The translations under genes were made by a program, and so were the position numbers. The notes beneath the pieces were generated by a model. That model saw only the letters and a list, made by a program, of their open reading frames with translations, searched no databases and was not told the DNA's origin. Source: an uncultured Pirellulaceae bacterium (GTDB lineage: Bacteria; Planctomycetota; Planctomycetia; Pirellulales; Pirellulaceae). Taken from it: a stretch of 61,214 bases of DNA. Location: NCBI GenBank assembly GCA_938091115.1, contig CALKNI010000023.1:1-61214 (forward strand), given 5' to 3'. Positions 9,205-19,300 of the stretch are shown here, piece by piece; position 1 is the stretch's first letter; each line of letters opens with the position of its first letter.

Positions 9205-9485
9205 AGGTACCTCGTGAACGCGTTCAATTTTTCGTTATTGTTACCCGTAGGATAGCGAAAAGAAACCGAGGCGTTGGGCAGTCACTTTGAAAAGGCAAGG
9301 TGAAGGCGGATTTGTGGACGTTTTTCCCCTCAGACTGGCGTATTATGAGAATCGCCTGCCAGTTTGTACGAGACAGAGCTTCAAGTGGCTGCATCTTAGA
9401 GCGGCTACTTCACGGCGACTTGTACTCAAATTGAAACGATTGAAATAGCGCCGGATCCATCGAGCGTCGAATCTTTCAGTGTTCT

Positions 9486-9692
9486 TTAGTCGACAGAAGG
9501 AACTGGTTTATTACCAAGTTGAACCAGTTGGGGCGAGTTGGCGGAGTGAGGCATGTTCGCTGGGCATTGCTGGCAACCAGTGCCGCAGCCTGTCGAAGTC
9601 GTTGTTGAAATAGTCTTCCAGCCGCGATAGCACAGCGCACCTGCTGCAACTATAACGATCATTAATGCGATTGCTGTTTGCCAGTCGATCAT
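9486..9692 (-). CDS. FeoB-associated Cys-rich membrane protein
   Basis: The 68-residue protein has one membrane span (residues 6-26) followed by a cysteine cluster CGTGCQQCP (residues 37-45). This matches the small FeoB-associated Cys-rich family that often follows feoB. It starts 9 bases after the feoB stop, so it is the last gene of the feo operon. The cysteines probably face the cytoplasm and may bind iron or an iron-sulphur species near the FeoB channel. That role is inferred, as the family has little direct biochemistry. Confidence 0.85.
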   Translation of the reverse strand: MIDWQTAIALMIVIVAAGALCYRGWKTISTTTSTGCGTGCQQCPANMPHSANSPQLVQLGNKPVPSVD

Positions 9693-9701
9693 TGTGATGT
9701 C

Positions 9702-11954
9702 CTAAAACAGATTGTCAGAAATTTGGAACGTCAGAAGAGCCGCAACGTAAGCTAATATCGTCATGTACGTAAACGTAAAAATTGGCCAACGGTAGGAATT
9801 GGTTTCGCGGCGGATAACAGCCAGTGTCGAAACGCATTGCGCACATAATGCAAAGAAAACCATGATGGATAGCGCAACTGGAAGCGTGAAGAGAGGCCGG
9901 TCCGTTCCTTCCCAGGTTGCCGAGGCGAGGGATGATTTCAGCGAATCAGATTGTTCATCGGTGTTGGCGCCCAAGCCAAAGATGACCCCCATGGTTGACA
10001 CAATTACTTCTCTTGCCGGAAAAGAAGCAATCGCAGCACTTCCGATCCGCCAGTCCCAACCCAACGGTGTTACCAAGGGTTCAATTAGTTTTCCGGTACG
10101 GCCCAGATAGCTGTGTTCCAACTGGTGGGCGTCAAGTCGGTTTTGAGCTAGTGATATCTCTTTTTCCAAGTTAGCAATGTCGATGGAACTCTCAGTAGAT
10201 CCAAGACTGTCCAAAGTAGTTTGATTCGCGGCAATGGTGGCAAGATCGTTCTTCAAAGAAGCCGGTAAAGTTGTCTTGTTGTTTTGGGGGAAATAGGCCG
10301 CGGCCCAAACTAAAATTGTAACGACGACAATCATCGTGCCGGCATCCCGGACAAAAGCCCAGCCCCCATCAAACATGCGTTGCCAAACATTTCTGAGACT
10401 CGGCAGTTTATAGGTCGGAAGTTCAAGGACAAAAGACGACGTGCCAGTCTTTAGAATTGTTTTTCTGAGCACCCACGCGATTACCACGGCTGTGATAATG
10501 CCTACCAAGTACATTCCAAACATGGTCAGTCCCTGAAGACCAATAAGCCCTCCAAGATAGCTTTTGCTCGGGACAAAAGCGGCGATTAGCAGAACGTAGA
10601 CTGGCAATCGTGCGCTGCAGCTCATCAGTGGAGCGATGAGCATTGTGATTAAGCGTTCGCGACGGTCTTTAATGACTCGCGTTGCCATAATGCCTGGAAT
10701 CGCACAGGCAAACGAAGAAAGCAAGGGGAATAACGTAATGCCGCTGAGGCCAATACGCGAGAGGTATTTGTCCAAAAGGAATGCGGCTCGGGATAAATAG
10801 CCGGTGTCCTCAAGAACGGCAAGGATGAAAAATAACAGTAAAATCTGTGGAAGAAAGATGAGGACGCTGCCGACACCGTTGATCAATCCGTCGATCAGGA
10901 GCGAGTTGAGCGTACCTTCGGGAACGACACTGTTAACGGCGGTTGCGAGGAGGCCATTGAAGCCATCGATGAGGTTCGAGGCAGGTTCTGCAGCCCAGAA
11001 GACCAATTGAAACAGGATGACCATTGTCAAACCTGCGAAAAGGAGTCCCCAAAACGGATGGGTCAGCCATGCGTCGAGGCGATCAGTTAACGTAGTTTGG
11101 TCGGTTTGCGTCGGGCGTTTTACAAATGAATCGAGGTGTTTTGTAATCCAGTTGTAACGGGCATGCGATTCGCTTTCCGCAATCGAATGGCCTTCCAATT
11201 GCATTTGTGCTTGCTCGGTTTTCAGTGTCGCTAGGACTTTTCCATCGACCTGAGATTTCAACTGATCGGTCATAAAACCGTCAGTGTCGAATAACATTCG
11301 CGTGACCGCAAATCGCTTGAGTTGACAATCATCTGGACAGGCGGCTTTCAGCCTTTTGATCCGTTGCTTTAGTTCATCACTGAAAGGGTCATGTTCGAAG
11401 TCCGGTGCCTTGGAAATAGCCCTGGCCATCGCAGACTTGAGCGCGTCAATTCCAACTCGACGCTTCGCTTGAATTCCCACGACGGGAACCCCCAAGAGTT
11501 TTTGGAGCGACTCAAGCTCAATTTCGATTCCGTTTCGAGTCGCGATATCTGTCATGTTGACTGCGATAATCATTGGTTGATGAAGATCGAGTAATTGACT
11601 CACCAGAAATAAATTGCGCTCAAGATTATTCGCGTCCACGACACAAAGAATCAGGTCAGGTTTTTGTTCGGCGGGGTCTTCACCCAAGAGCACGTTAACC
11701 GTCAGCATTTCATCAGGTGATCTTGGTGCCAAACTGTATGTGCCCGGCAAGTCGGTTAGCTCAAAATAGGTAGCGCCAACTTTGACTAAACCCGTCCGTT
11801 TTTCGACGGTGACGCCGGGGTAATTTCCCGTCTGCTGTCTGATTCCCGTTAGCGCATTAAAGAGAGTTGATTTTCCTGTGTTGGGATTGCCCAAGACAGC
11901 AACGCGTGCGGAAGTGAGATTGGCGGAATCGTCTTGAGTCATGTTGTTGGGCAT
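9702..11954 (-). CDS. feoB: Ferrous iron transporter FeoB
   Basis: FeoB is the Fe(II) transporter of the inner membrane. It has an N-terminal G-protein domain and a polytopic membrane domain. The G motifs are plain: GNPNTGKST (residues 22-30), YPGVTVE, DLPGTYSL and NMTD. The membrane part, from about residue 305, holds the two Gate-type segments, with conserved cysteines in FACAIPGIMATR and MSCSARLPVYVLL. A soluble stretch near residues 580-630, between membrane helices, is rich in Gln, Asn and Leu and may be a short coiled coil. The 750-residue length is normal. It begins 31 bases after feoA and precedes the Cys-rich partner. A downstream start at codon 5 is possible. Confidence 0.97.
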   Translation of the reverse strand: MPNNMTQDDSANLTSARVAVLGNPNTGKSTLFNALTGIRQQTGNYPGVTVEKRTGLVKVGATYFELTDLPGTYSLAPRSPDEMLTVNVLLGEDPAEQKPDLILCVVDANNLERNLFLVSQLLDLHQPMIIAVNMTDIATRNGIEIELESLQKLLGVPVVGIQAKRRVGIDALKSAMARAISKAPDFEHDPFSDELKQRIKRLKAACPDDCQLKRFAVTRMLFDTDGFMTDQLKSQVDGKVLATLKTEQAQMQLEGHSIAESESHARYNWITKHLDSFVKRPTQTDQTTLTDRLDAWLTHPFWGLLFAGLTMVILFQLVFWAAEPASNLIDGFNGLLATAVNSVVPEGTLNSLLIDGLINGVGSVLIFLPQILLLFFILAVLEDTGYLSRAAFLLDKYLSRIGLSGITLFPLLSSFACAIPGIMATRVIKDRRERLITMLIAPLMSCSARLPVYVLLIAAFVPSKSYLGGLIGLQGLTMFGMYLVGIITAVVIAWVLRKTILKTGTSSFVLELPTYKLPSLRNVWQRMFDGGWAFVRDAGTMIVVVTILVWAAAYFPQNNKTTLPASLKNDLATIAANQTTLDSLGSTESSIDIANLEKEISLAQNRLDAHQLEHSYLGRTGKLIEPLVTPLGWDWRIGSAAIASFPAREVIVSTMGVIFGLGANTDEQSDSLKSSLASATWEGTDRPLFTLPVALSIMVFFALCAQCVSTLAVIRRETNSYRWPIFTFTYMTILAYVAALLTFQISDNLF

Positions 11955-11985
11955 CGTTATTTAAGCAACAACAAATGAATCGATC

Positions 11986-12249
11986 TCACTGGATCGGAGT
12001 GACTAAAATCTCGAGTTGGCTGCAAGTGCGGACACAAAGTCGGCTGCCATTGAGAAGTAGAACAATCGAAGTGATTCCGCCTCGACTGACTGAAACTTTC
12101 GTCCCCGTGCGAAGTCCCATCTCAGCCAATCTGGCGACTTCGTGGTTGCTTCCCTTGACACTGGAAACTTCGGCCATCTCTCCAGCCCCTAGAGACTGCA
12201 GGGGAACAGCCTGCGTTTTGCTAAGTTGTACTTCGGTAGCAGTCGACAT
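11986..12249 (-). CDS. feoA: FeoA, SH3-like accessory protein of ferrous iron uptake
   Basis: FeoA is a small cytoplasmic SH3-like protein needed for FeoB function. The sequence has the family pattern EVSSVKGSNHEVARLAEMGLRTGTKVSVSRGG, then a strand ending in GSRLCVRTCSQLEILVTPI. The frame is open to a TTG at 12276, but ATG 12249 gives the usual short N-terminus (87 residues) and avoids placing the start inside the palindrome at 12265-12285. It is the first gene of a feoA-feoB-Cys-rich operon and sits directly behind a palindrome-bearing promoter, so iron-dependent control is likely. Confidence 0.93.
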   Translation of the reverse strand: MSTATEVQLSKTQAVPLQSLGAGEMAEVSSVKGSNHEVARLAEMGLRTGTKVSVSRGGITSIVLLLNGSRLCVRTCSQLEILVTPIQ

Positions 12250-12264
12250 TTCGGAATCCAGTGG

Positions 12265-12312
12265 TATTGAGAACAAGTCTCAATAGTATATGCGATGTAT
12301 CGCAAGAGACAA
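12265..12312 (-). promoter_or_regulatory. feo promoter with two palindromic operator candidates
   Basis: Read on the minus strand, a -35 element TTGTCT (12312-12307) and a -10 element TATACT (12290-12285) are 16 bases apart. A perfect palindrome, TGCGAT-GT-ATCGCA (12291-12304), fills the spacer. A second perfect inverted repeat, TATTGAGA-N5-TCTCAATA (12265-12285), covers the -10 edge and the probable start of transcription. This geometry suits repression. An iron sensor of the Fur or DtxR type is the natural guess, but neither palindrome is a textbook Fur box. Confidence 0.6.
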
Positions 12313-12546
12313 CACTATTTTCACAAAATACCTAGCGAGAATTACGGGTAAAATCGAGGATTGGGCAGGAATTAATGCCTATAAAGGCCCCAATCGCCAG
12401 TTTTCTGAAGGGCAGCAATTCGGGGGGAGGATGGGTTTCAACCTTGGGCTGGGAAGAGGCGTTGAAATCAGGTCAGTTTGCCAGCGATTTTGTTTAAACG
12501 ATAGTTTGTCGTGCACCGTTAACCCCGCAGAGATTTCACGTTAGGG

Positions 12547-12993
12547 CTAGGCTCCCTCTTCGACGCGTTGGATGTATTGTCGCAACCGCTCATTTTCATC
12601 GGTCATTCCCTTGAGCGCGAGCATGTTCTCGACTCGTTTTACGAGCTCAATTCGGTTAACGGGTTTGGTAAGAAAATCGTTAGTCCCGGCATCAACCGCT
12701 CGCTCGATATCTCCCAGTTCGTTGAGAGCAGTTACCATCAAGATCATGATTTTTTTGAGTTGGTCATCAGATTTAATCCGCTCGCAAACCTCAAAGCCGC
12801 TCAATTTGGGCATCATAACATCGAGTAGGATTAGGTCTGGTTCGAAAGCAACGGCTTTTTCCATGGTTTCCTGGCCATCTTCCGCAGTGGCCGTAACGCA
12901 GTCCAGACCAGTGAGGTAAGCCTCGAGAAGTTCACGATTGGCTTCGTTATCGTCGGCAATCAAAATTCGATGTGGTTGTGTTGAAGAATCCAT
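12547..12993 (-). CDS. Stand-alone response-regulator receiver protein
   Basis: The 148-residue protein is one CheY-like receiver domain. The acidic pair Asp14-Asp15, the phosphoacceptor Asp58 in LILLDVMMPKLSG, the MVTALNE Thr and the TKPVN Lys are all present. After the domain there is only a short charged helix (MTDENERLRQYIQRVEEGA), possibly for dimer or partner contact. No output domain is attached, so it must act by protein contact. No histidine kinase is next to it. The closest relatives by eye are PleD-type receivers. Confidence 0.9.
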   Translation of the reverse strand: MDSSTQPHRILIADDNEANRELLEAYLTGLDCVTATAEDGQETMEKAVAFEPDLILLDVMMPKLSGFEVCERIKSDDQLKKIMILMVTALNELGDIERAVDAGTNDFLTKPVNRIELVKRVENMLALKGMTDENERLRQYIQRVEEGA

Positions 12994-13161
12994 TAAATTT
13001 CAAAGGAGCTAAGTTACATGGGTTCGAAGGGGAACGGCAACGTGTCATTGCATCGACGCGACGGGAAGGGGCGTTTGCATTGGATATGACTTTCCCATTA
13101 TAGACGCCGCGGTGAATGCTGGAAACGTGAGGTTAAGCATCAGTTTGCATGTTTCGCGGCG

Positions 13162-14757
13162 TTAGTTTGCTTCATTCTCATTAAAATTCGCCAATAGTTG
13201 CTTACCGCGCCATATCGTATAGGCCATGGTGGAATCGATTGGAGCTTCGGCGTTTCCTTCGGAAAACCAAATTACGTGATTTGATTCGACGATGGCAGTC
13301 CCTTTTTGTCCATTCTTTGTAGCATCGGCTATCAGCAGGAGTTCTCCAAAAAAACTCGCTGCCGTTAACGGTTGGTGCTCGTCGTAGGCTTCCGCATCTA
13401 AATTACTGATCAGTCGGCGATATTCGTTGGGAAAGGTCTGTTGGGCTCGGTGAAGTGAAATTTGATAGATTTCATGGTGGATAGTCTGCCAGCCTGCAAA
13501 CGCGGCATAGATTTCATCCACTTCAAGATGTTTCAGGTCGGCGGCAAAGGCGTGGGTTAGTGGACCACTGATACCGATGTTGCAGTGCATCTGATCGTCC
13601 GAGCCATAGCGATATTCAAACAAGTAGCAGTGAACGGGATGTTCGTAACTGGGCCAGTAAAGTTCGCGACTTTCTAGGAACTTAAGACCGCTGGGAGCCA
13701 AGCCCATTTGAGCGGGTTCGGCGAGCCAGATGGCGAGGTGACTTTCGGCCATTGCAATTTCGCCCTGAAATTCAAGAGAGATTTCATCTTTAATGCCCAG
13801 TTCTTCAGCGTAGGCAAGGACGCGAAGTCGCGCGACTGGCTGCTCCGCCAGTTGGATTAAAACTTTTTTACCCGACTCGTCATTCAAACGGGCCAATGCT
13901 GCTGCGGCTTCCGTCTGAACTCGACGATGTCGCAATTCGAGTGTTTGGTTCAGTTTTCCGATTGCTGGCTCATGTTCCAGTTGCGCAAATGTATCGCACA
14001 ATGCGACAATCAAAGCGACAGAGTCGGAGACGAGTAGGTTGATTTCAGAAACCCCGAGTCCTTCCGGAAATTTGCCATCTTCAATTTTCCCCAGTTGTCC
14101 AGCTAATAGGCCGAGAAGATCAGTTAATTCGTTGATGCGTTCAACGGCAGGGTGGTTTTCTACTTTTTGATGGCGGTAATAGTAATTAAAAAGATCAAAA
14201 ATTGCGGGGGCAATTTGCGAGTGGCTAGTGCCATGGTTAAGTAGCTGTGAGAGCATCCAAGGGCTTGGTTCGAAATCTGCCTGCATTAACGGCGCGAAGG
14301 CAAGCACGATACCGACGCGGTGTTCCGGCGGATCGTCACAAATCAGATCGGTCCAAATCTGAAGGGCTTCTTGGGAGCCTTCGACTGCCATCCAGCGAAG
14401 TAAGTGGTTTCTGAGGTCACTGTGATTGGGTGCCAGACGATAGAGAGATTGTACGCTCTGGAAGCGAGAGGGAGTCCATGACTCATCAGAATCGCTTTCG
14501 GCGTTCAGTTTGGTTTCTCGTTGTATGAACTGGTGAATAACTGGTTGGATTAGCTGGTCAACTTTAACGCCTCCTTCGGACGTTACCTCGGGCGGTGCCT
14601 GCAAGTCGTCTCCAAATTCAAGCAACCGTTCCAACAGGAGATCGACATCTTCGCTCGATAGCCCGGGGATGCCTTGGGAAAGTGATGCGATCCGGGAAAG
14701 CTGGCTCGGGTCGGAGAGCGCAAGATGCATGGATTCGGTGATTTCATTGATCATCAT
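13162..14757 (-). CDS. Large protein of unknown function, probable helical repeats
   Basis: This 531-residue protein has no signal peptide and no motif I recognise. The central part (about residues 85-330) is rich in Leu/Ala helices, with segments such as LELRHRRVQTEAAAALARLNDESGKKVLIQLAEQPVARLRVLAYAEELGI. These look like HEAT-type repeats. The C-terminal 180 residues are richer in aromatics and read as a separate alpha/beta domain, including WPSYEHPVHCYLFEYRYG and MHCNIGISGPLTHAFAADL. It lies downstream of nothing obvious on its strand and shares a gap of about 255 bases with the helicase. Function unknown; coding reality is well supported by length. Confidence 0.75.
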   Translation of the reverse strand: MMINEITESMHLALSDPSQLSRIASLSQGIPGLSSEDVDLLLERLLEFGDDLQAPPEVTSEGGVKVDQLIQPVIHQFIQRETKLNAESDSDESWTPSRFQSVQSLYRLAPNHSDLRNHLLRWMAVEGSQEALQIWTDLICDDPPEHRVGIVLAFAPLMQADFEPSPWMLSQLLNHGTSHSQIAPAIFDLFNYYYRHQKVENHPAVERINELTDLLGLLAGQLGKIEDGKFPEGLGVSEINLLVSDSVALIVALCDTFAQLEHEPAIGKLNQTLELRHRRVQTEAAAALARLNDESGKKVLIQLAEQPVARLRVLAYAEELGIKDEISLEFQGEIAMAESHLAIWLAEPAQMGLAPSGLKFLESRELYWPSYEHPVHCYLFEYRYGSDDQMHCNIGISGPLTHAFAADLKHLEVDEIYAAFAGWQTIHHEIYQISLHRAQQTFPNEYRRLISNLDAEAYDEHQPLTAASFFGELLLIADATKNGQKGTAIVESNHVIWFSEGNAEAPIDSTMAYTIWRGKQLLANFNENEAN

Positions 14758-15013
14758 GTATTACTTTCATCAGGGAAAAACCCTAATTTTTCGATTCCTA
14801 TTGGCTTTGAGGGATTGCCTGACGACTGGAATTCGGCATTTGGCGGATCTTTTTCTTCTCTAGCGTTGTTTTCCGTCTAGAAACACAATTCTCACGTTGA
14901 CCGTTCAAGCTTGTCGGGATAGCCTAATTATCTCATTAGAGCAACCAAAACACGCTGTTTGGATTTAATTTTTCTCTCCCAAATCAACTTCGCCACCGAT
15001 CGACCTGATCGTC

Positions 15014-16288
15014 GTGCCAGTTGATTTTAAACCAAGGTCGAGTTGTCTTATTACTGTGTCTAAACAAGTCGTCAAACGCAAACAAATTCTCTCGTTCCAG
15101 CATATGGGCTTGTCAAAGAAAATGCTGGAGACGTTGGAGCGAATTGGATACGAAAAACCCTCCCCAGTGCAAGCGGGCGTTGTGCCATTGGCAATGCAGG
15201 AATTCGATGTTATCGGACAGGCGCGAACTGGAACTGGGAAAACGGCGGCCTTCGCAATCCCAATTCTGGAACAGCTCGATTTGAGCGTCAAGAAAGCAAA
15301 GCCGCAAGCCTTGATTCTTACGCCGACGCGAGAGTTGGCTGTTCAGGTTGAAAATGAGTTCAAGCGACTTTCTGATCAAGAGCGGGTTAGCTGCGTTTGT
15401 CTTTACGGTGGTCGTCCGATCCGTGGACAAATCAACCAGCTGGAGCGAGGAGCCCATGTTGTAGTTGGAACTCCTGGACGTGTGATTGACCACCTCAATC
15501 GCGGGACCTTGAACATCGACCAGCTTTGGTTTGTGGTACTGGATGAGGCAGATCGGATGCTGGACATCGGATTTCGTCCAGATATTGAGCGAATTTTAAA
15601 ACGCTGTCCAATCGAGCGGCAGACGTTACTGCTGAGTGCGACCTTGCCTGAGCCTATTCGACGATTGGCCAAACGTTATATGTACCGCCCCAAGGTGATT
15701 AATTTTTCGAAAGATAGTGTTGCTGCAAAAACGATTGAGCAATTCTTCATGACGGTACCGGGGGCCATGAAGTACGACATACTGGTCAAGCTTTTGCAGC
15801 GAGAAGAACCTGAGCAGGCAATTATTTTTTGCCGTACAAAACTCGGGACGGAAAGGCTGTATCGAAAATTATTCAAGGCTAATTTATTCGAAGGTGTTGG
15901 GACGCTGCATGGCGACATGACTCAGTCAGCTCGCGATCGAATGATGAGAAATTTTCGAAGCGGGGGTGTGAAGTTCCTGGTCGCGACTGATGTGGTGGGG
16001 CGAGGAATTGACATTACTAACGTGTCTCACATTATTAATTACGATATTCCAGAATTGAGCGAGGATTACGTCCATCGCGTTGGGCGAACGGGGCGGATGG
16101 GGAAACAGGGTGTTGCTTTTTCTTTTGTCACTCCCGAGCAAGGTTCTGAATTATCAAAAATTGAACAGACCATTAATAGTCAATTGCTGCCAGACCCACT
16201 GCAGGAAGAGATTGACGTAATCCGTGAAAAGACGGAGCCTAAATTGCCGCCGGCAAAACCTAAAAAACGGTACCGCCGGGCACTTTAG
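15014..16288 (+). CDS. DEAD-box ATP-dependent RNA helicase (RhlE/CshA type)
   Basis: All the DEAD-box motifs are visible in order: the Q motif (FQHMGLSKKMLETLERIGYE, then PSPVQ), motif I ARTGTGKT, Ia PTRELA, Ib GTPGR, motif II DEAD, motif III SAT, then IIFCRTK, GDMTQ, ATDVVGRGID and HRVGRTGR. The C-terminal tail is short and ends basic (PKKRYRRAL), as in small RhlE- or CshA-like helicases that remodel rRNA or mRNA. The N-terminus is uncertain: GTG 15014 is the frame limit, and GTG 15056 gives a start closer to the Q motif. Neither has a clear ribosome-binding site. glnE begins 82 bases downstream on the same strand. Confidence 0.93.
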   Translation: MPVDFKPRSSCLITVSKQVVKRKQILSFQHMGLSKKMLETLERIGYEKPSPVQAGVVPLAMQEFDVIGQARTGTGKTAAFAIPILEQLDLSVKKAKPQALILTPTRELAVQVENEFKRLSDQERVSCVCLYGGRPIRGQINQLERGAHVVVGTPGRVIDHLNRGTLNIDQLWFVVLDEADRMLDIGFRPDIERILKRCPIERQTLLLSATLPEPIRRLAKRYMYRPKVINFSKDSVAAKTIEQFFMTVPGAMKYDILVKLLQREEPEQAIIFCRTKLGTERLYRKLFKANLFEGVGTLHGDMTQSARDRMMRNFRSGGVKFLVATDVVGRGIDITNVSHIINYDIPELSEDYVHRVGRTGRMGKQGVAFSFVTPEQGSELSKIEQTINSQLLPDPLQEEIDVIREKTEPKLPPAKPKKRYRRAL

Positions 16289-16370
16289 TCAATGCAGGTT
16301 GTGGAATCGCTGGGCCTGCAGTGTCTTGCAAGCGAATCTACGAAGGACTTAGTTACGGTGTGCGTTTGCG

Positions 16371-19300
16371 ATGCCAGAATCCTCTAACGATGATCCCTCC
16401 GCCGCTGAATCATACGCCGGCATTCCGACTAATGAATTGTCGCCGCGGATTGAGGCAAATTTAGCGCAGATCCGAAGCAAGGTTTCGGCGCGTGCCTTTC
16501 ACTATTTAGGTGTTTGCCTCGGTGAATCCTGGGTTAATTTAAGTGATCCGGATCGGGCCATTAATAATCTTGAGCGGCTGGTTTTTCATTCAGCACCCGC
16601 GGTTGAGTCATTGTTTCTAGACCACCAGGATGCGTTACGTGACTTGTTAGTTTTGTTTGCAACAAGTCAGTCTTTGAGTGACACCGTCATCCGGTATGCT
16701 TCCGACAACCCTACAGTTTCGCTTACCGATATGCCTGCTGAAAGACGCAAGGTTGAGTGGCTTGAACTCGGATGGTTGAAAATATGGCAGCGTCAGGGAG
16801 AGTTGCTTTCTTCGGAGCAGCTCAGTAATTTGCTTTGGCCGGAGCTTGAATCAGTTGATTCTATGGGACAGGCAATGGAGATGCTGAGGCGATTTAAACG
16901 CAGCCAGACATTGCGAATCGGCGTTGGGGATCTTTTTGCAGAGAGGCGATTAGATCAGGTTGCTTCTCAAATCTCTCATCTTGCCTCAACCATTGTCGAC
17001 TGCGCATATCGCTGGTTGCGGAGGCGGTTCGTTGCAAAGTGGGGACACCCGGTTGGATCCAGCGGTCGCGATTGTCAATATTGTGTTCTCGCTATGGGGA
17101 AGCTGGGTGGTTTCGAATTGAATTATTCGAGTGATATTGATTTATTGTTTATTTTCGATGAGCCGGGCCTCGTGGCTCCGGCAGGCTCTCATCAAGGCCG
17201 TTCGTTACCGAAGCTAACGCATCAGGAATTTTTCGCTCGCTTGTCTCAGCAGCTAGTTAAACTGGTTAGTGAATCAACTCAAGACGGTGCTTGTTATCGA
17301 GTTGATCTCCGTCTTCGCCCTAACGGAGGAAGTGGAAAGATATGTCGTTCTTTCGATTCTATGATGCAGTATTACGATCTGCAGGGGCGAACCTGGGAGC
17401 GGCAGGCTTTGATCAAATGTAGGCCAATTGCCGGTGACTGTGAACTTGGCGAACGATTGCTCGAGCAACTCAACCCATGGATCTATCGCCGCAACCTAAG
17501 TCGAGCGGACATTGGTGGGATCAAAGCGCTCAAGCGAAGAATCGAACGTCGGGCGCGTGACGCGGGTGAAGATGAAACCAATATTAAAACCGGGCACGGC
17601 GGAATTCGGGATATCGAATTTGTCATTCAGTTTTTGCAGCTGCTCAATGGTGGTGATCTGCCGGAGATTCGAACCCCTAATACACTCGAAGCGGTCCGGC
17701 GTTTAGAGAAAACGAAGTGTTTGTCGCCGGCGGAGTCCACCGTTTTGGCCCAAAACTATCGTTGGCTGAGAGGATTGGAGCACCGATTGCAGATGATGTT
17801 CGATCTGCAGACTCATTCGCTGCCGACCGCGTCAGTTGAGCTGGTGAAGATTGCCAAAACGATGGGGCTTATCGAAGGATCGCCTGCGTCGTTGGTGATG
17901 CAGTTTCAGAGCACACTCAAGGAAGTGACTGAAAGTAATCGGAAAATATTAGACCACTTACTTCACGGTTCGTTTGGAATGGCATTTGGTTCGATGCGGG
18001 ATACCGGGGGGGCAGAATATCGACTCGACCGGGAAGATGTTCCCCTCGAAGTTGATTTGATTCTGGATCCGGATCCGGAAATGTCGATGATCCAAAGGGC
18101 GCTCGAGCCTTACGGATTTGAAAACATGAAGTCCTCTTATCAGCGATTGATAGAGCTTTCGCAAGAACCAACGGCCTTCCTGGCGAATCGACGCTGTAAG
18201 CATTTTTTGGCTTCCGTGGCCCCTGCTTTGCTGGCGGCATTGTCCCAAACACCTGATCCCGACCAATCGTTGGTTACCCTTGCGACTGTAAGCGAGTGTC
18301 TCGGGGCAAAGGGAGTATTGTGGGAATTATTTCGATTCAATCCGCCCACGCTCTCACTTTATGTCCGGCTTTGTGCATCCAGCGATTACCTCGTTGGAAT
18401 TTTGAAAACGAATCCAGGCATGATTGACGAGTTGCTCGACGCGCTACAGCTTGATGGATTGCCTACTCGGGACAGGCTTGAAGCAAACATGATTGAACTG
18501 GCGTCGGGGGCGACCGATATCGTGCCGATACTGCACGGTTTCAAAAATACCCAGCACATGCGGGTTGGTATTCGAGACATTTTAAATCGCGATGAAGTTC
18601 GTCAAACTCAAAAGTTGCTTGCGGACGTTGCGGAAATTTGCCTGAAAGCGGTGGCGGATTTTCAATATCAGCGATTGCTCAGGAAATACGCTGTTCCGGA
18701 CAAAAAACAGTTTCCATTGATAGGTGATTGTCCGCTCGTGATCCTCGCGCTGGGAAAACTTGGCGGTAGTGAACCTAATTACCATAGTGATCTGGATGTG
18801 ATTTTTCTTTATGATTCTGTGGCGATTGCCCCACAATCAATTGGGGAAAAAGGCTTCACAGATTTCCTGCAAGAAGGAATCACTGAGCAATTTTTCTTTA
18901 GTGAACTTGCCGCCGCTATCACGCAGACGATTACTCACCATTCCCAATCCGGTCGGTTATACGAAATTGACAGCCGACTGAGGCCGACTGGTAAAAGTGG
19001 CGCATTGGCAGTTTCCACGAATGCATTCATTCGTTATTTTTCCTCGGGAAAAGGTCAGCTTTGGGAGCGTCAGGCACTCTGTAAGGCGCGGCCTGTTTTT
19101 GGATCGGACGCTAATTGTGAGCGTGTTGAGGAAATGGTTCAGCGGATTGTTTTGGATCAAACCTGGTTGCCAGAGATGGCTGATGAAATTCGAGCGATGC
19201 GTTTGGCAATGCAAAAAGATTGCAGCGCTCGTAATCTGAAACGTGGCAATGGTGGCACGGTAGATGTCGAGTTTGCGATTCAAATGCTTCAGTTGAAACA

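Noticed and set aside
12290-12544. 84-codon plus-strand frame over the feo promoter
   Set aside because: It starts within the feo palindromes and shows no family or codon support.
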